A model generated the notes under the pieces. That model did no database searches and was not told the origin of the DNA. It saw nothing but the letters and a program-made list of their open reading frames with translations. Below are positions 50,137-60,200 of a stretch of 64,000 nucleotides of DNA, piece by piece. Made by a program: the position numbers and the translations under genes. Within the stretch, counting starts at the first letter, position 1, and every line of letters begins with the position of its first letter. This stretch comes from Acidobacteriaceae bacterium. Lineage in GTDB: Bacteria; Acidobacteriota; Terriglobia; Terriglobales; Acidobacteriaceae. Location of the stretch: contig JAJPKO010000015.1 in the NCBI GenBank assembly GCA_021323655.1, positions 95,926 through 159,925 of the forward strand, written 5' to 3'.

Positions 50137-52160
50137 AACGAGAGTTCTTGCCGCCATCTCCGCAGGCCAAGCCCATTGTCGAGCGTATCCACGGCATTGA
50201 GATCGAGGACCGATTTCGCTGGCTTGAGGATCAGAACTCCTCATCAACTCGGGAATTCATCCGGACCGAACAAAGATTCTTTGAAACCTATCTTGAGCTT
50301 CATCAAGCCTTGCGCTCGAACGTCGAATCGCGGGTTCGACAGTTGCTTCGCACCGAGTCCAGGGAATTACCGGTCCCGGATCGTCGAGGCGGGCTCATTT
50401 ACGGGAAGCGGCACGCGAATGAAGAACAAGCATCCCTCTATCACCGCGATAGCTCAGGAGCCGAGCGGCTAATTCTCTCGTCTGATGCGCATTCCTCGTT
50501 ATCTGTCCTGCGAGTATCAGCTGACGGACGGTTCCTCGCCTATGCTCTTCGCACGGAAGGAGCGGACCGTCAAGAAGTCGCGTTCTACGATCTCTTACGA
50601 CACCATGCTTTCAAGGACAGGCTTGCCAGAGGTCTTTTCCGGGGACTTGTGTTTGACCAGACCGGTAAGGGAGCTTTCTACGTCCAGGAGGAGGGCGAAA
50701 TCGCAGGCCTGTCACAACGCTCAGTGCGTTATCACGTTTTCGGGAACGATCAGAATAGAGATGAGGAGGTCTTTGCATGCGGTTCTGATCCATCGATCCG
50801 GCTTCGTCTAATCGAATCTGAGGACAGCTCAGGGCTGGGCTACACGATATTTTCCCTCTCCCACGGGTCGTCATCGCGCTTCCTGATTCATCGTTTTCCC
50901 CTGTCCGAACCGCCCGAAGAGATTGCAGTTCCAGTTGGTATTGAGTTATCGCCAAGGTTTGGCCGCTTTGGAATGATTGCGTCCACGACATGGCGCGCTC
51001 CGCTTGGGCGAATCGTGTTCATCCCGCACTCAAGCGGACCCGAGGAGTGGATCGAGCTCATTCCTGAGTCAGGGTGTCGGCTTCATGCTTTCGACCTGCT
51101 CGAAAGAAACGTTGTTGTGCATTACTCGGATGGTCCGCGGATGAGGACGTCCGTCTACAGCCGCGAAGGGGCATTCGTGCGCGAGATAACTTACCCCGAA
51201 GGTGGAACAGTGACCCTGGGCCGGGTCGATTCCCGCCGCAATGAGCTCTTTTTTACCAACAGTGATGTCGTTGCCGGCAGCGTGATCTACGCAATCGATC
51301 TCAACTCCGGCAAGACCTCGGAATGGTGGAAGACTGTTGCTCTCCCATGGAACGTCGCACCCACGGTTGAGCGTCATTACTTCCCGACGCTGGATGGAAC
51401 TCGAATCCCTCTTACGATCGTACGTCCAGCAGCAGCGAAAATGGCGAGGCCGACCGTGCTCACTGTCTATGGCAGCCGAGGCTCGTTTGACCCTCCCAAA
51501 TTCAGCGCCGTTCTCACCGTTCTGGTCGAAGCAGGATTCAACTATGCGACCGCGCATATCGGCATGGTGGAGGAATTCTCGAATCGAAGGGAACGCCAGC
51601 AGTCCAGTGTTGACGCTGTAGTCGCGGCCGCCCAGTGGCTGATTGAGAATGAGTACACGACCCCGGATCACCTGGCTCTGGCCGGCCAGAGTCATGGCGC
51701 TCTGATCACCCTTTGCACGATGATCGAAAGACCTGACCTTTTTCGAGCCATCGTAGCTCTCGGCCCGATTGCGGATCTTGCGCGCTTCCATCTCTTTGGT
51801 GTCGGGCGTTGGTTCATGCAGGAGCTCGGTTCCCCCGAGGATCCGGAGGACTTCAGCGCATTGTTGGCGCTCTCTCCCTATCACAGAATCAGACGCAGAA
51901 TGGAGTACCCTGCGACACTGATCATCTCGGGTGACCTCGACAAACGGTGTGACGCCATGCACGCACGCAAGATGATTGCCGCCCTGCGTGAATCGAATTC
52001 ACTCCGTCCGATCGTTCTCGACTATTCCGAGCATCGTGGCCATAAACCAGGGTTGCCGATCAAGAGCCGCATTAGATCCCTGACCGACCGACTGACGTTC
52101 CTGGTCGCGGAACTCACCGATGGATTGAATGGAGCTGACGTATGCAACGTCCATTCTTGA
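50133..52160 (+). CDS. Cytoplasmic prolyl-oligopeptidase (S9A) in the RiPP operon
   Basis: 675 aa, normal length for the family. No signal peptide, so cytoplasmic. The N-terminal RIHGIEIEDRFRWLEDQNS is the standard POP start; a seven-bladed propeller fills about residues 70-390; the hydrolase domain holds Ser520 in GQSHGA (GGSNGG in typical POP), Asp601/603 in SGDLDKRCDA and His637 in EHRGHKPG. The start overlaps the kinase stop (ATGA), and the 3' end overlaps the B2 gene by 19 bp. Possible jobs: trimming the peptide, degrading the leader, or opening the mature product as self-protection. Lasso isopeptidases such as AtxE2 are POP-like, but those are normally secreted. Confidence 0.85.
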   Translation: MKREFLPPSPQAKPIVERIHGIEIEDRFRWLEDQNSSSTREFIRTEQRFFETYLELHQALRSNVESRVRQLLRTESRELPVPDRRGGLIYGKRHANEEQASLYHRDSSGAERLILSSDAHSSLSVLRVSADGRFLAYALRTEGADRQEVAFYDLLRHHAFKDRLARGLFRGLVFDQTGKGAFYVQEEGEIAGLSQRSVRYHVFGNDQNRDEEVFACGSDPSIRLRLIESEDSSGLGYTIFSLSHGSSSRFLIHRFPLSEPPEEIAVPVGIELSPRFGRFGMIASTTWRAPLGRIVFIPHSSGPEEWIELIPESGCRLHAFDLLERNVVVHYSDGPRMRTSVYSREGAFVREITYPEGGTVTLGRVDSRRNELFFTNSDVVAGSVIYAIDLNSGKTSEWWKTVALPWNVAPTVERHYFPTLDGTRIPLTIVRPAAAKMARPTVLTVYGSRGSFDPPKFSAVLTVLVEAGFNYATAHIGMVEEFSNRRERQQSSVDAVVAAAQWLIENEYTTPDHLALAGQSHGALITLCTMIERPDLFRAIVALGPIADLARFHLFGVGRWFMQELGSPEDPEDFSALLALSPYHRIRRRMEYPATLIISGDLDKRCDAMHARKMIAALRESNSLRPIVLDYSEHRGHKPGLPIKSRIRSLTDRLTFLVAELTDGLNGADVCNVHS

Positions 52161-52522
52161 TCGTCGAAGCTTACGCACGATTGCTCTGGTACGACGTTTT
52201 CATGTCCAGACATGACCTTGCCGCACTCTGTCATAAGATCAAGCGAATTCCTTTGCGATCACGAGTGAAGAGCCGGTTTTGCACGACAGACATTGATTCT
52301 GCCCTCAGTACTGCCTGTGCGTTTTACCCGAGACAGGTTCTCTGCCTTCAGCATTCCGCGGTCCTCGTTCAGATGCTTCGAGCTCGTGGAAGCGCCGCCA
52401 AGCTGGTGATAGGAACGCAAACGCTTCCCTTCAAAGCCCATGCCTGGGTTGAAATGAACGGAGAGATTCTCAATGACCGGTTGGCCTCTCGCGAGACGTT
52501 TCAAATCCTTGAGGTGCTCTGA
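52142..52522 (+). CDS. Lasso-type B2 leader peptidase (transglutaminase-like)
   Basis: 126 aa. Cys-His-Asp triad of the B2 family: Cys68 in VLCLQHSAVLVQMLRARG, His100 in KAHAWVEMNG and Asp112 in ILNDR. The N-terminal hydrophobic EAYARLLWYDVF helix is usual for B2 proteins. It cuts the leader from the precursor after RRE delivery. It overlaps the POP gene by 19 bp and shares one base (TGATG) with the cyclase gene. Slightly short for the family (commonly about 130-150 aa) but complete. Confidence 0.9.
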   Translation: MQRPFLIVEAYARLLWYDVFMSRHDLAALCHKIKRIPLRSRVKSRFCTTDIDSALSTACAFYPRQVLCLQHSAVLVQMLRARGSAAKLVIGTQTLPFKAHAWVEMNGEILNDRLASRETFQILEVL

Positions 52523-54477
52523 TGAGCGCGATTGCGGGCATCTTTCGGTTTAACCGGCTGGATCGTATCAGCCCGGCCGAGTTAGCCGAGCTTGCGCGAG
52601 GGTTGGAGCGGCTCGGCCCGGACGGCGGTGGAGAGATGATCGAATGTGAGGTCGGTATTGCTTTTCGCGCCTTTCACACGACGCCCCAATCACATCTTGA
52701 GAGTCAACCGCTGTCACGGGAAGATTTGCTGTTCGCCTTCGATGGCCGACTCGACAATCGTAAAGAGCTCTGCGCGATTCTGAACGCATACCCCGAGGAA
52801 ACCACAACAGACGCCGACCTCGCCTTCTTCGCGTACAAGCGGTGGGGATCGGCTTGTTTCTCCGAGTTGGAAGGTGACTGGGCGGTCTCGCTCTGGGATC
52901 GGGCAAGGAAGCAACTGGTTCTGGCTCGGGATGTATTCGGGGTCCGTCGGCTGTTTTATCGGAGAGATGATCGGGGAATTACATGGTCGACCGCTCTTGA
53001 GCCCCTGGTTCAAACGCACCCCGGATCGCTTCATCTCGATCTTGAATACATCTCCGGGTACCTGTATCCGCGCCCCCCGATCGAAGCCACTCCGTACCAG
53101 GAGATCCGTGCTTGTCCGCCATCCTCCGTAATGCGTTTCGACAGTCGTGGTCTCGTGGAAACCATTCCCTACTGGAATCTCAACCCACACTCCAAAATCT
53201 GGTACAAATCTGACCAAGATTATGAACGGCATTTCCGGGAACTCTTTCAGCAAGCGGTCGGCGGCAGATTGCGATCGGACCGGCCGATCCTGGCTGAACT
53301 AAGCGGGGGTGTTGATTCGAGTTCGATCGTCTGCATGGCCGATTTCGTCAGCGCAGGGCAGCCAAGCGTTCCGGTTGAAACCCTTTCCTACTTTGACCCC
53401 GATGAGCCGAATGGAGATGAAAGGCCATATATCGCAGAGATCGAACAATATCGTAACCGGCCCGGACATCACATTTCGATGGCGGAATTTGTTCAAGAGT
53501 CGCATCCGGACCGCTTCGCGCCACTTCCGGAAGATCATCTGTCGACCGTGCCGGGCTTCTTTTCAAGTTCGCTTCGTTGGGACACCAAAATCTCTGAGGT
53601 CCAGAGAGGGACGAACGCCCGGATCATCCTGTCAGGACTCGGCGGAGACGAATTGCTTGGTGGTGTCCAGTATGAAGCGCCGGAACTCGCTGAATGTCTC
53701 TGCCATCAAGGATTGACTGCGTTTTTCAAGTCTCTGTTCCGATGGAGCGTTGCACGCAACAAGACAGCCTTCCGATTAGTGCGGGAGACTGTTCAACTTC
53801 TCCGCGCATGCAGCGATCAAGAACTTCTGGGCGCCTACGAGGGAGGCACGCTGCCTTGGACGCTTATCAACCCCCCGCACCCTGGAATAACTTTGCGGTC
53901 TTTTGCTTCATGGAAAGAACTTGCCCCATGGGGTCTGTGCGCAGAACGAATTCGGTTTGCATTGGCCCAGCAGCTTTCGAACACGGAATCGCCTTTGATA
54001 GGTGCGCACGAGAAACGCTATCCCTATCTGGACCGGTCGTTATTCGTGTTTCTCGCGTCGATTCCTCGAACCCAACTCCTTCAGCCTGGCAAAAGGCGGT
54101 GGCTGATGCGCCGCGCCCTGCGTGGATTGGTACCGGACCCCGTATTGTTCCGGCGGACAAAATGGTTTGGCTATCGCCGCCCTCTGGTTGCTTTGCGCCA
54201 AGAACAGACAGCAATAGAACGAATCTTCAGTGAACCCTGGCTGTCCGACGGAGTGATCCTGGACGCGTCACTCCTCAAGAGAAGTTTCGAACTCGCCCTC
54301 CAAGGCTCCACCGACGACGCGATGGCTTTGATCTCAGCGCTGGCAATCGAGCAGTGGCTCCGATCGCTCGTCCGTCACGTCCAAATTGCGATGCCCATGA
54401 CGAACTTCAAGAGCGAATCCGATCTCAAAAGTTCCACTCTGGTCCAGACGGAAACAACTCTAGCGGAAAGGAGGTGA
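52522..54477 (+). CDS. Asparagine-synthase-type cyclase (lasso C protein), glutaminase-dead
   Basis: 651 aa. The N-terminal class-II glutamine-amidotransferase-like domain starts SAIAGIFRF with Ser in place of the catalytic Cys2, so it cannot release ammonia from Gln; this is the state of lasso cyclases, which activate a peptide carboxylate instead. The C-terminal synthetase domain has the ATP PP-loop S261-G-G-V-D-S266, SGLGGDELLGG, and the late block LDRSLFVFLASIPRTQL followed by KRRWLMRRALRGLVPD. Expected to adenylate an Asp/Glu side chain of the precursor and form an amide with an amine. Its last bases hold the Shine-Dalgarno of the precursor gene. Confidence 0.9.
   Translation: MSAIAGIFRFNRLDRISPAELAELARGLERLGPDGGGEMIECEVGIAFRAFHTTPQSHLESQPLSREDLLFAFDGRLDNRKELCAILNAYPEETTTDADLAFFAYKRWGSACFSELEGDWAVSLWDRARKQLVLARDVFGVRRLFYRRDDRGITWSTALEPLVQTHPGSLHLDLEYISGYLYPRPPIEATPYQEIRACPPSSVMRFDSRGLVETIPYWNLNPHSKIWYKSDQDYERHFRELFQQAVGGRLRSDRPILAELSGGVDSSSIVCMADFVSAGQPSVPVETLSYFDPDEPNGDERPYIAEIEQYRNRPGHHISMAEFVQESHPDRFAPLPEDHLSTVPGFFSSSLRWDTKISEVQRGTNARIILSGLGGDELLGGVQYEAPELAECLCHQGLTAFFKSLFRWSVARNKTAFRLVRETVQLLRACSDQELLGAYEGGTLPWTLINPPHPGITLRSFASWKELAPWGLCAERIRFALAQQLSNTESPLIGAHEKRYPYLDRSLFVFLASIPRTQLLQPGKRRWLMRRALRGLVPDPVLFRRTKWFGYRRPLVALRQEQTAIERIFSEPWLSDGVILDASLLKRSFELALQGSTDDAMALISALAIEQWLRSLVRHVQIAMPMTNFKSESDLKSSTLVQTETTLAERR
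54467..54477 (+). promoter_or_regulatory. Near-perfect Shine-Dalgarno for the precursor gene
   Basis: AAAGGAGGTGA, complementary to the 16S 3' end, ends on the cyclase stop codon TGA. The GGAGG core is 8 nt before the precursor ATG. It is stronger than any other ribosome-binding site in the operon. Confidence 0.85.
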
Positions 54478-54482
54478 GAGCC

Positions 54483-54632
54483 ATGCAATATACGCGACCG
54501 ACACTTGTAAGCCTCGGGAAGGCGTCGACGGCGATTCAGGGTTTTGGAAACAAAAACCCGTACCGCGCGCCGGATGCCGACATCCAGTCGCATTACCTGA
54601 GCACTGGAAGCTCGTACGACCTTGACGAATAA
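54483..54632 (+). CDS. RiPP precursor peptide, lasso-like leader
   Basis: 49 aa, last gene of the operon. The leader has Tyr3-x2-Pro6-x-Leu8-x3-Gly12, the lasso leader motif bound by RRE proteins. The usual next element, Thr two residues before the cut, is Ile18 here; the equivalent cut would fall after Gln19, giving a 30-residue core starting Gly20-Phe-Gly-Asn-Lys-Asn-Pro-Tyr-Arg. Core positions 7-9 are Pro-Tyr-Arg, so no 7-9-residue macrolactam to Gly20 is possible. Asp31 and Asp33 are core positions 12 and 14; the C-terminus is acidic (SSYDLDE). Lys24 is another amine. The ORF is short, but the strong Shine-Dalgarno, motif and position make it a real gene. Confidence 0.82.
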   Translation: MQYTRPTLVSLGKASTAIQGFGNKNPYRAPDADIQSHYLSTGSSYDLDE

Positions 54633-54640
54633 CGCTCCAA

Positions 54641-54652
54641 CCACCGCGGTGG
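54641..54652. terminator. 12-bp palindrome after the precursor gene
   Basis: CCACCGCGGTGG is a perfect palindrome 8 bp after the precursor stop, in the 209-bp convergent spacer. No U tract follows, so it is a weak terminator candidate or a protein-binding site. Nothing else was found up to 54841. Confidence 0.35.
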
Positions 54653-54841
54653 ATCTGGTTCTCCGGAAGCCAGCTCCATCGCGCAGCCTCTAAAATGCCT
54701 CAAGCTCTCCTAGTTTTAGATGAATACTGAGGTGCAGGAAACGAGACGTTGGATGTTTCTAGTCTCCTGGCTATTAGATGCAGGTTCGATCTAGAAGCAT
54801 CCTGGTTATCGCCGCAGCAATTCGCATCTATTGTCCGATCT

Positions 54842-57163
54842 TCAATTCGGTTTCTGATGGTCTGTTTGTTGTTGAACACGTAACCTCTCCCATCGGGCAT
54901 ACTGTTGTGCCTTTGAGGGATCCGGATCTTCATATCCCTGCAACCAAAATCGAAACCAATCGACATTGCCATCCTGGGCAACCAGTCGAAGATCTGGATC
55001 CGAGAAGACGTGTTCATGGGTGTTCAGCACAACGAAATCGACCGGCTTGTGAATTCTTTCAAGCACAGCATATGGTTCCCACATCTCGAGAATGCCACTG
55101 TCAGCTCTCGCAACAATTCGAAGAGGCGCAGTGACCCTGTCCATGTTGAAGTCCGGAGAGTCCTGCAGCCAATGACGCAGGCCTTCTCCAATCGGCATCG
55201 CTCCAATTAATGCCTCAGCATCGCTTACGAACAAGTGGTCTGGTCCTACATCACAGAGATAATTGAAATACCCAACTGTAATCCCGTCGGTGATTGAGGC
55301 GGCAGCAACCTGCAGTTTGCCGGAAGTAAGTGCTTCAAGCACATAGAAAACCGTCCGGCTGAAGCCGATCAGGCCTACTCGCGCAGGATCTACCATCCCG
55401 ACACTCGAAAGCGCATCGATAGCCGCCTTATACTCATCGACATTACACATTCCCTCGTTCGGAATGCTTCGTCCCGGGCAGTCGCGCACATGGAGTACCA
55501 TGATGCCTGCCGAGGCCAATTCGCGTGCGGCAAAGGCGCTCGGGAATCCTCCGCTTGGCCGAAAGCGATCTTCGCTGAATCCGTGATTCTCGATTACGAG
55601 TGGGTATCTGATTCCCTGGTGGAAGTCAGCCGGTATGTAGAGGATCCCTTGCCACGATCGACCGCTGGCATCCGACCATCGATAGAGCTCCGCTTTAGAC
55701 AGTTCAATTGTCTTCAGCTGGGGATTGGGATCCAGAACTGTCCTTCTCAGACCTGTGGTGGGATCGGATGCAAGCAAAACAGGAGGATCATCATATGTCT
55801 CGACGATTTGGAGATCGACCTTGCTCTTCTCTGCTTCCGTATCCATAGGCTCTTCGTTCCAGGCTCCAGTCGACGATCGGACGATCAGTTTCTTTGGATG
55901 ATCTTCTGCTTGGTGGACTGATCCTGTCAGAATGACGTGATCGTTTCTCCCCGGCACGAAGGAAACTTCGGAGAAAGCATCGTACCCAGATTCAAATCCC
56001 TCAGCAAGGTTTCTGCGCAGGTTGCGCACGCACTCAGAATCACGGGAATGAACCTGCACAACGAGCACACAAGGGACTGGCTGACGTTCCCCTTTCACGA
56101 AAGTACCTGGAAGGAGAATGCGTGACCCGTCAGTGGACCATGCGGGCCGAGCACTTCCCTCCTCCCACCATCCAGTTCGCTCCGCCGCTGGAGCATCTGT
56201 CAGCGAACTGATTTCACCATTCGAAAGATCGATCCGAACATAATCACCGACGTACCATCCAAAGGGGGCCTCCAGATCCTGATGACCTGCTCTGAGTCTG
56301 CCACTCGCTCCTGGATAGGGAGGTGGATACAATTTTTCCCACTCTTCGGGCAAGTCTCCGAGCGGACGAATGGTTACTGCAAACCTTCCGTCTGGTGACA
56401 AGGAAAGCGAATCTATTCCGTCCTCAAAAAGAACGACGCGCTTTTTCGTATCCCTGTCGACTACGGCAAATCTCGCTTGTCCCTGGACAGTCCACAATTG
56501 GGCGCGCCGAACCGCGCTGGAGTGATCTGTCCGAAACAGCAGATCATTGAGTATTTGCCCGGTTCCAACCGAAGCCGGAGACCACCCGATGGCACGTACC
56601 TTCTGAGCTGTTCCGGGCGCGGCAACGCAATACACAAAATGTCTCTCGTCGCCGATATCGAATGAGAGCACGTTTTGGGAGGGAAGACTCAAGGCCTTCA
56701 ATGTTCGGGTTTTCAGCTGAGCAAGGATGAGGCGACTTGTCCCTTTTGGCGCTTGCGCCAGAAATGCAAATCCGGCTTCCGTTCTTAGCCAGCGAATGTT
56801 GCTGATCACCGGGCCCGAAATTTCTGGGCTTGATAGGGACTGCTCTATCGTCCAAACAGGGTGCAATGGTTCAGAGTTCGCCGGAGAGTTCACGAACTTG
56901 CGGATTGATGCAATATCGTACAAACGAAGCTCATCGCGCACGGTATCGTCTTTGAGCACGCCATGGGTCGTGTGAACGAGCACCCTGTCTCCGCGCGGAG
57001 AGACGACGATCCCTCCTCGAACGCCGCTATACGCATCGCCGAACTGGGTGAATTCGATATCATCGCGGACCGTAAATGGCCGCTTCGAGGCAGTCTGGGC
57101 AAGATAACAAGGAACGAAAGGCACAAAAAAAGACAAAAACAGGATTGGGCACCGGAGTGTCAC
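54842..57163 (-). CDS. Secreted S9-like peptidase, lasso-isopeptidase type
   Basis: 773 aa with a signal peptide (ILFLSFFVPFVPCYLAQT), so periplasmic. The mature N-terminus RPFTVRDDIEFTQFGD followed by VVSPRGDRVLVHTTHGVL resembles AtxE2-type lasso isopeptidases. Propeller then alpha/beta hydrolase: Ser602 in IGFSRTVFYV (nucleophile elbow; terminal Gly of GxSxG is changed), Asp688 in ARADSGILEMW, His716/His718 in NTHEHVFSDP. The end VDWFRFWLQGYEDPDPSKA is a family signature I recall from acidobacterial hydrolases. It lies convergent to the RiPP operon and 5' to 3' downstream of a TonB receptor gene (82 bp), so the two can be co-expressed. Lasso isopeptidases open the isopeptide bond after import. 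Confidence 0.75.
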   Translation of the reverse strand: MTLRCPILFLSFFVPFVPCYLAQTASKRPFTVRDDIEFTQFGDAYSGVRGGIVVSPRGDRVLVHTTHGVLKDDTVRDELRLYDIASIRKFVNSPANSEPLHPVWTIEQSLSSPEISGPVISNIRWLRTEAGFAFLAQAPKGTSRLILAQLKTRTLKALSLPSQNVLSFDIGDERHFVYCVAAPGTAQKVRAIGWSPASVGTGQILNDLLFRTDHSSAVRRAQLWTVQGQARFAVVDRDTKKRVVLFEDGIDSLSLSPDGRFAVTIRPLGDLPEEWEKLYPPPYPGASGRLRAGHQDLEAPFGWYVGDYVRIDLSNGEISSLTDAPAAERTGWWEEGSARPAWSTDGSRILLPGTFVKGERQPVPCVLVVQVHSRDSECVRNLRRNLAEGFESGYDAFSEVSFVPGRNDHVILTGSVHQAEDHPKKLIVRSSTGAWNEEPMDTEAEKSKVDLQIVETYDDPPVLLASDPTTGLRRTVLDPNPQLKTIELSKAELYRWSDASGRSWQGILYIPADFHQGIRYPLVIENHGFSEDRFRPSGGFPSAFAARELASAGIMVLHVRDCPGRSIPNEGMCNVDEYKAAIDALSSVGMVDPARVGLIGFSRTVFYVLEALTSGKLQVAAASITDGITVGYFNYLCDVGPDHLFVSDAEALIGAMPIGEGLRHWLQDSPDFNMDRVTAPLRIVARADSGILEMWEPYAVLERIHKPVDFVVLNTHEHVFSDPDLRLVAQDGNVDWFRFWLQGYEDPDPSKAQQYARWERLRVQQQTDHQKPN

Positions 57164-57245
57164 GCTCGGACTCCTCTATTTCCAGGAAAGTTGACCGCCG
57201 TAGTTCAAGCGATTGCTGGGCGAAAGCTCGATTCGCGAGCCCGCC

Positions 57246-60200
57246 TCAGAATGCGAGCCTCAACGTCAGCTGAAGAGAACGGGGGCCTCCCATCTGGTAG
57301 AGAGAATCCAGACTTCCGAGAGAATTGTTCAAGGTGGCGTAGGCGTAACCGAAAAGCCCCGGACCAAACGCTAGATTGTTGTAGATTGAACCGAAGTTGG
57401 GATGATTGAGGATATTGAATGCCTCTGCACGGAACTGGAGGCGCAAGGTGTCGCCCAGCGGAATCTCACGATGCACGGCTATATCCAATTGAGCTGCATC
57501 GAACGCCCGCGCATAGTTACGTGGCAGGTTTCCCTGGACGCCGTCTGTCGTGATTTGGAAGGCATTGAAGTTGAGGGCTCTACCTCCGGGGTAGCTGTCG
57601 CCGCGAAGATAAAGCGGCTGCCCGGAAACCAGGTTCGGCTGATATTGCAGATACACTCCGGTCGCTGGATCGAGTATTTGATTCCCGATAATATCCACCG
57701 GCGGAGCGCTTCGCACCTGAACACGGGCATCGATTCCCCACTTTTCTGCGAGGAATTTCGGCAGAGAACCTCGGCTCACAGGCGGGGTCCGATAGGTTAC
57801 TGCCGCTTGGAGGTTATGCCGGATGTCAAAATCAGAGCTTGCACGGTAAAGGTAGTAGATTCCAAAATTGCTTGACGCGTCATCAATCGCGTGCGACCAG
57901 GTGTAGGAGACCAAGGCCTGAAGCCCAGGAAAGATGCTCCCCTGATACTGCATCTGGAACGCGTTGTAGCTTGAAAAGGCTCGTCCCTGGGTCAACGAGA
58001 GGTCGGTTCCCGGAGCAAAGTTCGGATTCCCGATCTGGCCCGGATAGGTCAGGAACGTCGTCAGAAGGCGACGTGCCCCTGAGTTCACATAACTCAGCGT
58101 TATCGTGTCGCGCTTGGTGAGGGCCTGCTCTACGGCGGCCGAATACTGCAAGGAATAAGGGAGTTTCAAATTCGGATCAAATCCGAACACGGTGTTGTTG
58201 TAGGGCGGCGAGATGCTTGGGGGCGCCAGTGTCAGTTGACTCGACGTGAGTGGGAAGCTCGCGTTTGCGATTCGTTGCGAGCTTGCGTATCCAATTCCCT
58301 GATATCCAGAGCTTCCCGTCTCGTTCCCAGTGTCATAGAAGATCCCAAAACCGCCGCGCAGCACGGTGTTGCGTGTCGTAGAAGGATGCAGCTGATATGC
58401 CAAACCGATACGTGGGCCCAGCCCCTGCAAGTCCGTCTTCCACAACGGTGTTCCCGCTGGCGCGAGTTGAAGGGTTGAAAGATCAGTCACCTGATTGACC
58501 GTATAGGGAACGGAACCATTGCCGTTCCCTGGAGCGGGATTCACGTCCCAGCGAAGTCCAGCAGAAAGAGTGAGCCGTTCGGTCGCCTTCCATTCATCCT
58601 GAACAAAGCACGAGAAATTGATGTAGATTGGATTGTCCTTCGGACCACCAAAGGACTGAGCAATGCCCGCCGCTGGAGAGTTGCTCGCGACCTGCGCGGC
58701 CTTCGTGAAGGCCACTTCCTCAAATGGATTTTCGGAAGCCAGCGTCGAACCCAGCCGCCTCCAATCCAAACCGGCCTTTAGGGTATGATTACCAACCGTC
58801 CAGGCGTGGGTATCCGTTATATTCCACTGCCGTTGATTGGTCGGAAGTTCGCCAAGCCGGAGACTCGTGAAGTTCGCAAAGGTGAATACGGCATCGAATC
58901 CACTATTCTTTTCGGGAAATCCGCTCCCATTCGGACCCGGCAATGCGCTCAGGTTGAATGGCGTGGCCCCACCAAGATTGGTTGACCGATTAGCAATTCG
59001 GGCTGTGCTTTCGGTGTAATTAAACCTCAGATCATTCGATTCATTCGCCTTTACCAGATAACTCGCCCCGGCTGTGATGCCGCGCGAGAGCATTTCGGTC
59101 GAGTTCTCAACGGCTTGGATATAGGTTGTCTGCCCTGATGGAGTATCCGCATATCGGGCAAATAGGGAGAGCTTCTGTCCGACCTTGTGGTCAATGCGCA
59201 CGCTCGTGGAATCGAGATGGGCCGGATTCGAGACCGCATCGACGAAATAGTCAAACCCGTCATTCTTCCCATCGCTGCCACGATTTCCGACGGGAAATGC
59301 GTTCAGGAGCGGTTGGAGCGGTTGAGGTGCCTGGTTCCGAAGAGTTGCGTCTGGAACTTCCACTTGAGTAGCTGCCTGCGGACTCGCAAGTCGCAGCCCT
59401 TCATAGGAGACAAAAAAGAAGGTGCGATTTATTCCGTGATAGAGATGTGGAATAATTACTGGACCGCCAAGTGTCCCACCAAAATCATTCTGACGTTCTG
59501 CGGTTTTGGAAAGGCCCAAATAGCCATTAAACCAATTATTGGCATCGAGAACGTCATTGCGAAAATAGTCGTAGAGACTACCGTGCGTGGCGTTGGTTCC
59601 AGAACGGGTGTTGAAAGCAAACTGCCCGCCCGGACTCCGGCCGTATTCCGCCGAGTATGTAGAGGTGGTCGTGCGGAACTCCTCAAGAGCATCTACCGAG
59701 GCGAGTCCTTGCGTAGTGCCAAGCGATGTCAGTGCCGGAAGGTTTCCTGCGACTCCGGCGCCTGCGCCAAAACTGCCCGCTTGCGCGCCGACGTTGGCGC
59801 TCACTCCATCAACCGTAAAGTTGTTCGCCTCCGTTCGCTCTCCATTTACGACAATGTCACCCGCGTATCCGATGCTTGTCTCTCCTGCGCCGCCGTATGA
59901 CGGCACTTGGGCCACTCCGGGCGCGAGAGTGAGCAGGTCTTGAAAGCTCCTTCCGTTCAGTGGCATGTTTTCGACGAAATCGCGCTCGATTACCGTGCTG
60001 ACCGATCCGTCTGATGTGTTGAGTTCGTTTCCCCCGCCTTCAACGGTCACACTCTCGGAAGTCGCGCCCACCGGCAAGGTGAAATTCAGCGCCAGGGCGC
60101 TCTGCACGCTCAGCGTAATTCCCGGTTTGATGAGGGTCTTGAAACCGGTCTTCGAAACCTGCACACGATACTCGCCCGGCGGCAAAATCGTAACCGCATA

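Noticed and set aside
54720..54795. 24-aa ORF in the convergent spacer after the precursor gene
   Set aside because: Considered as a second precursor; it has no leader motif, no Shine-Dalgarno and overlaps nothing conserved.
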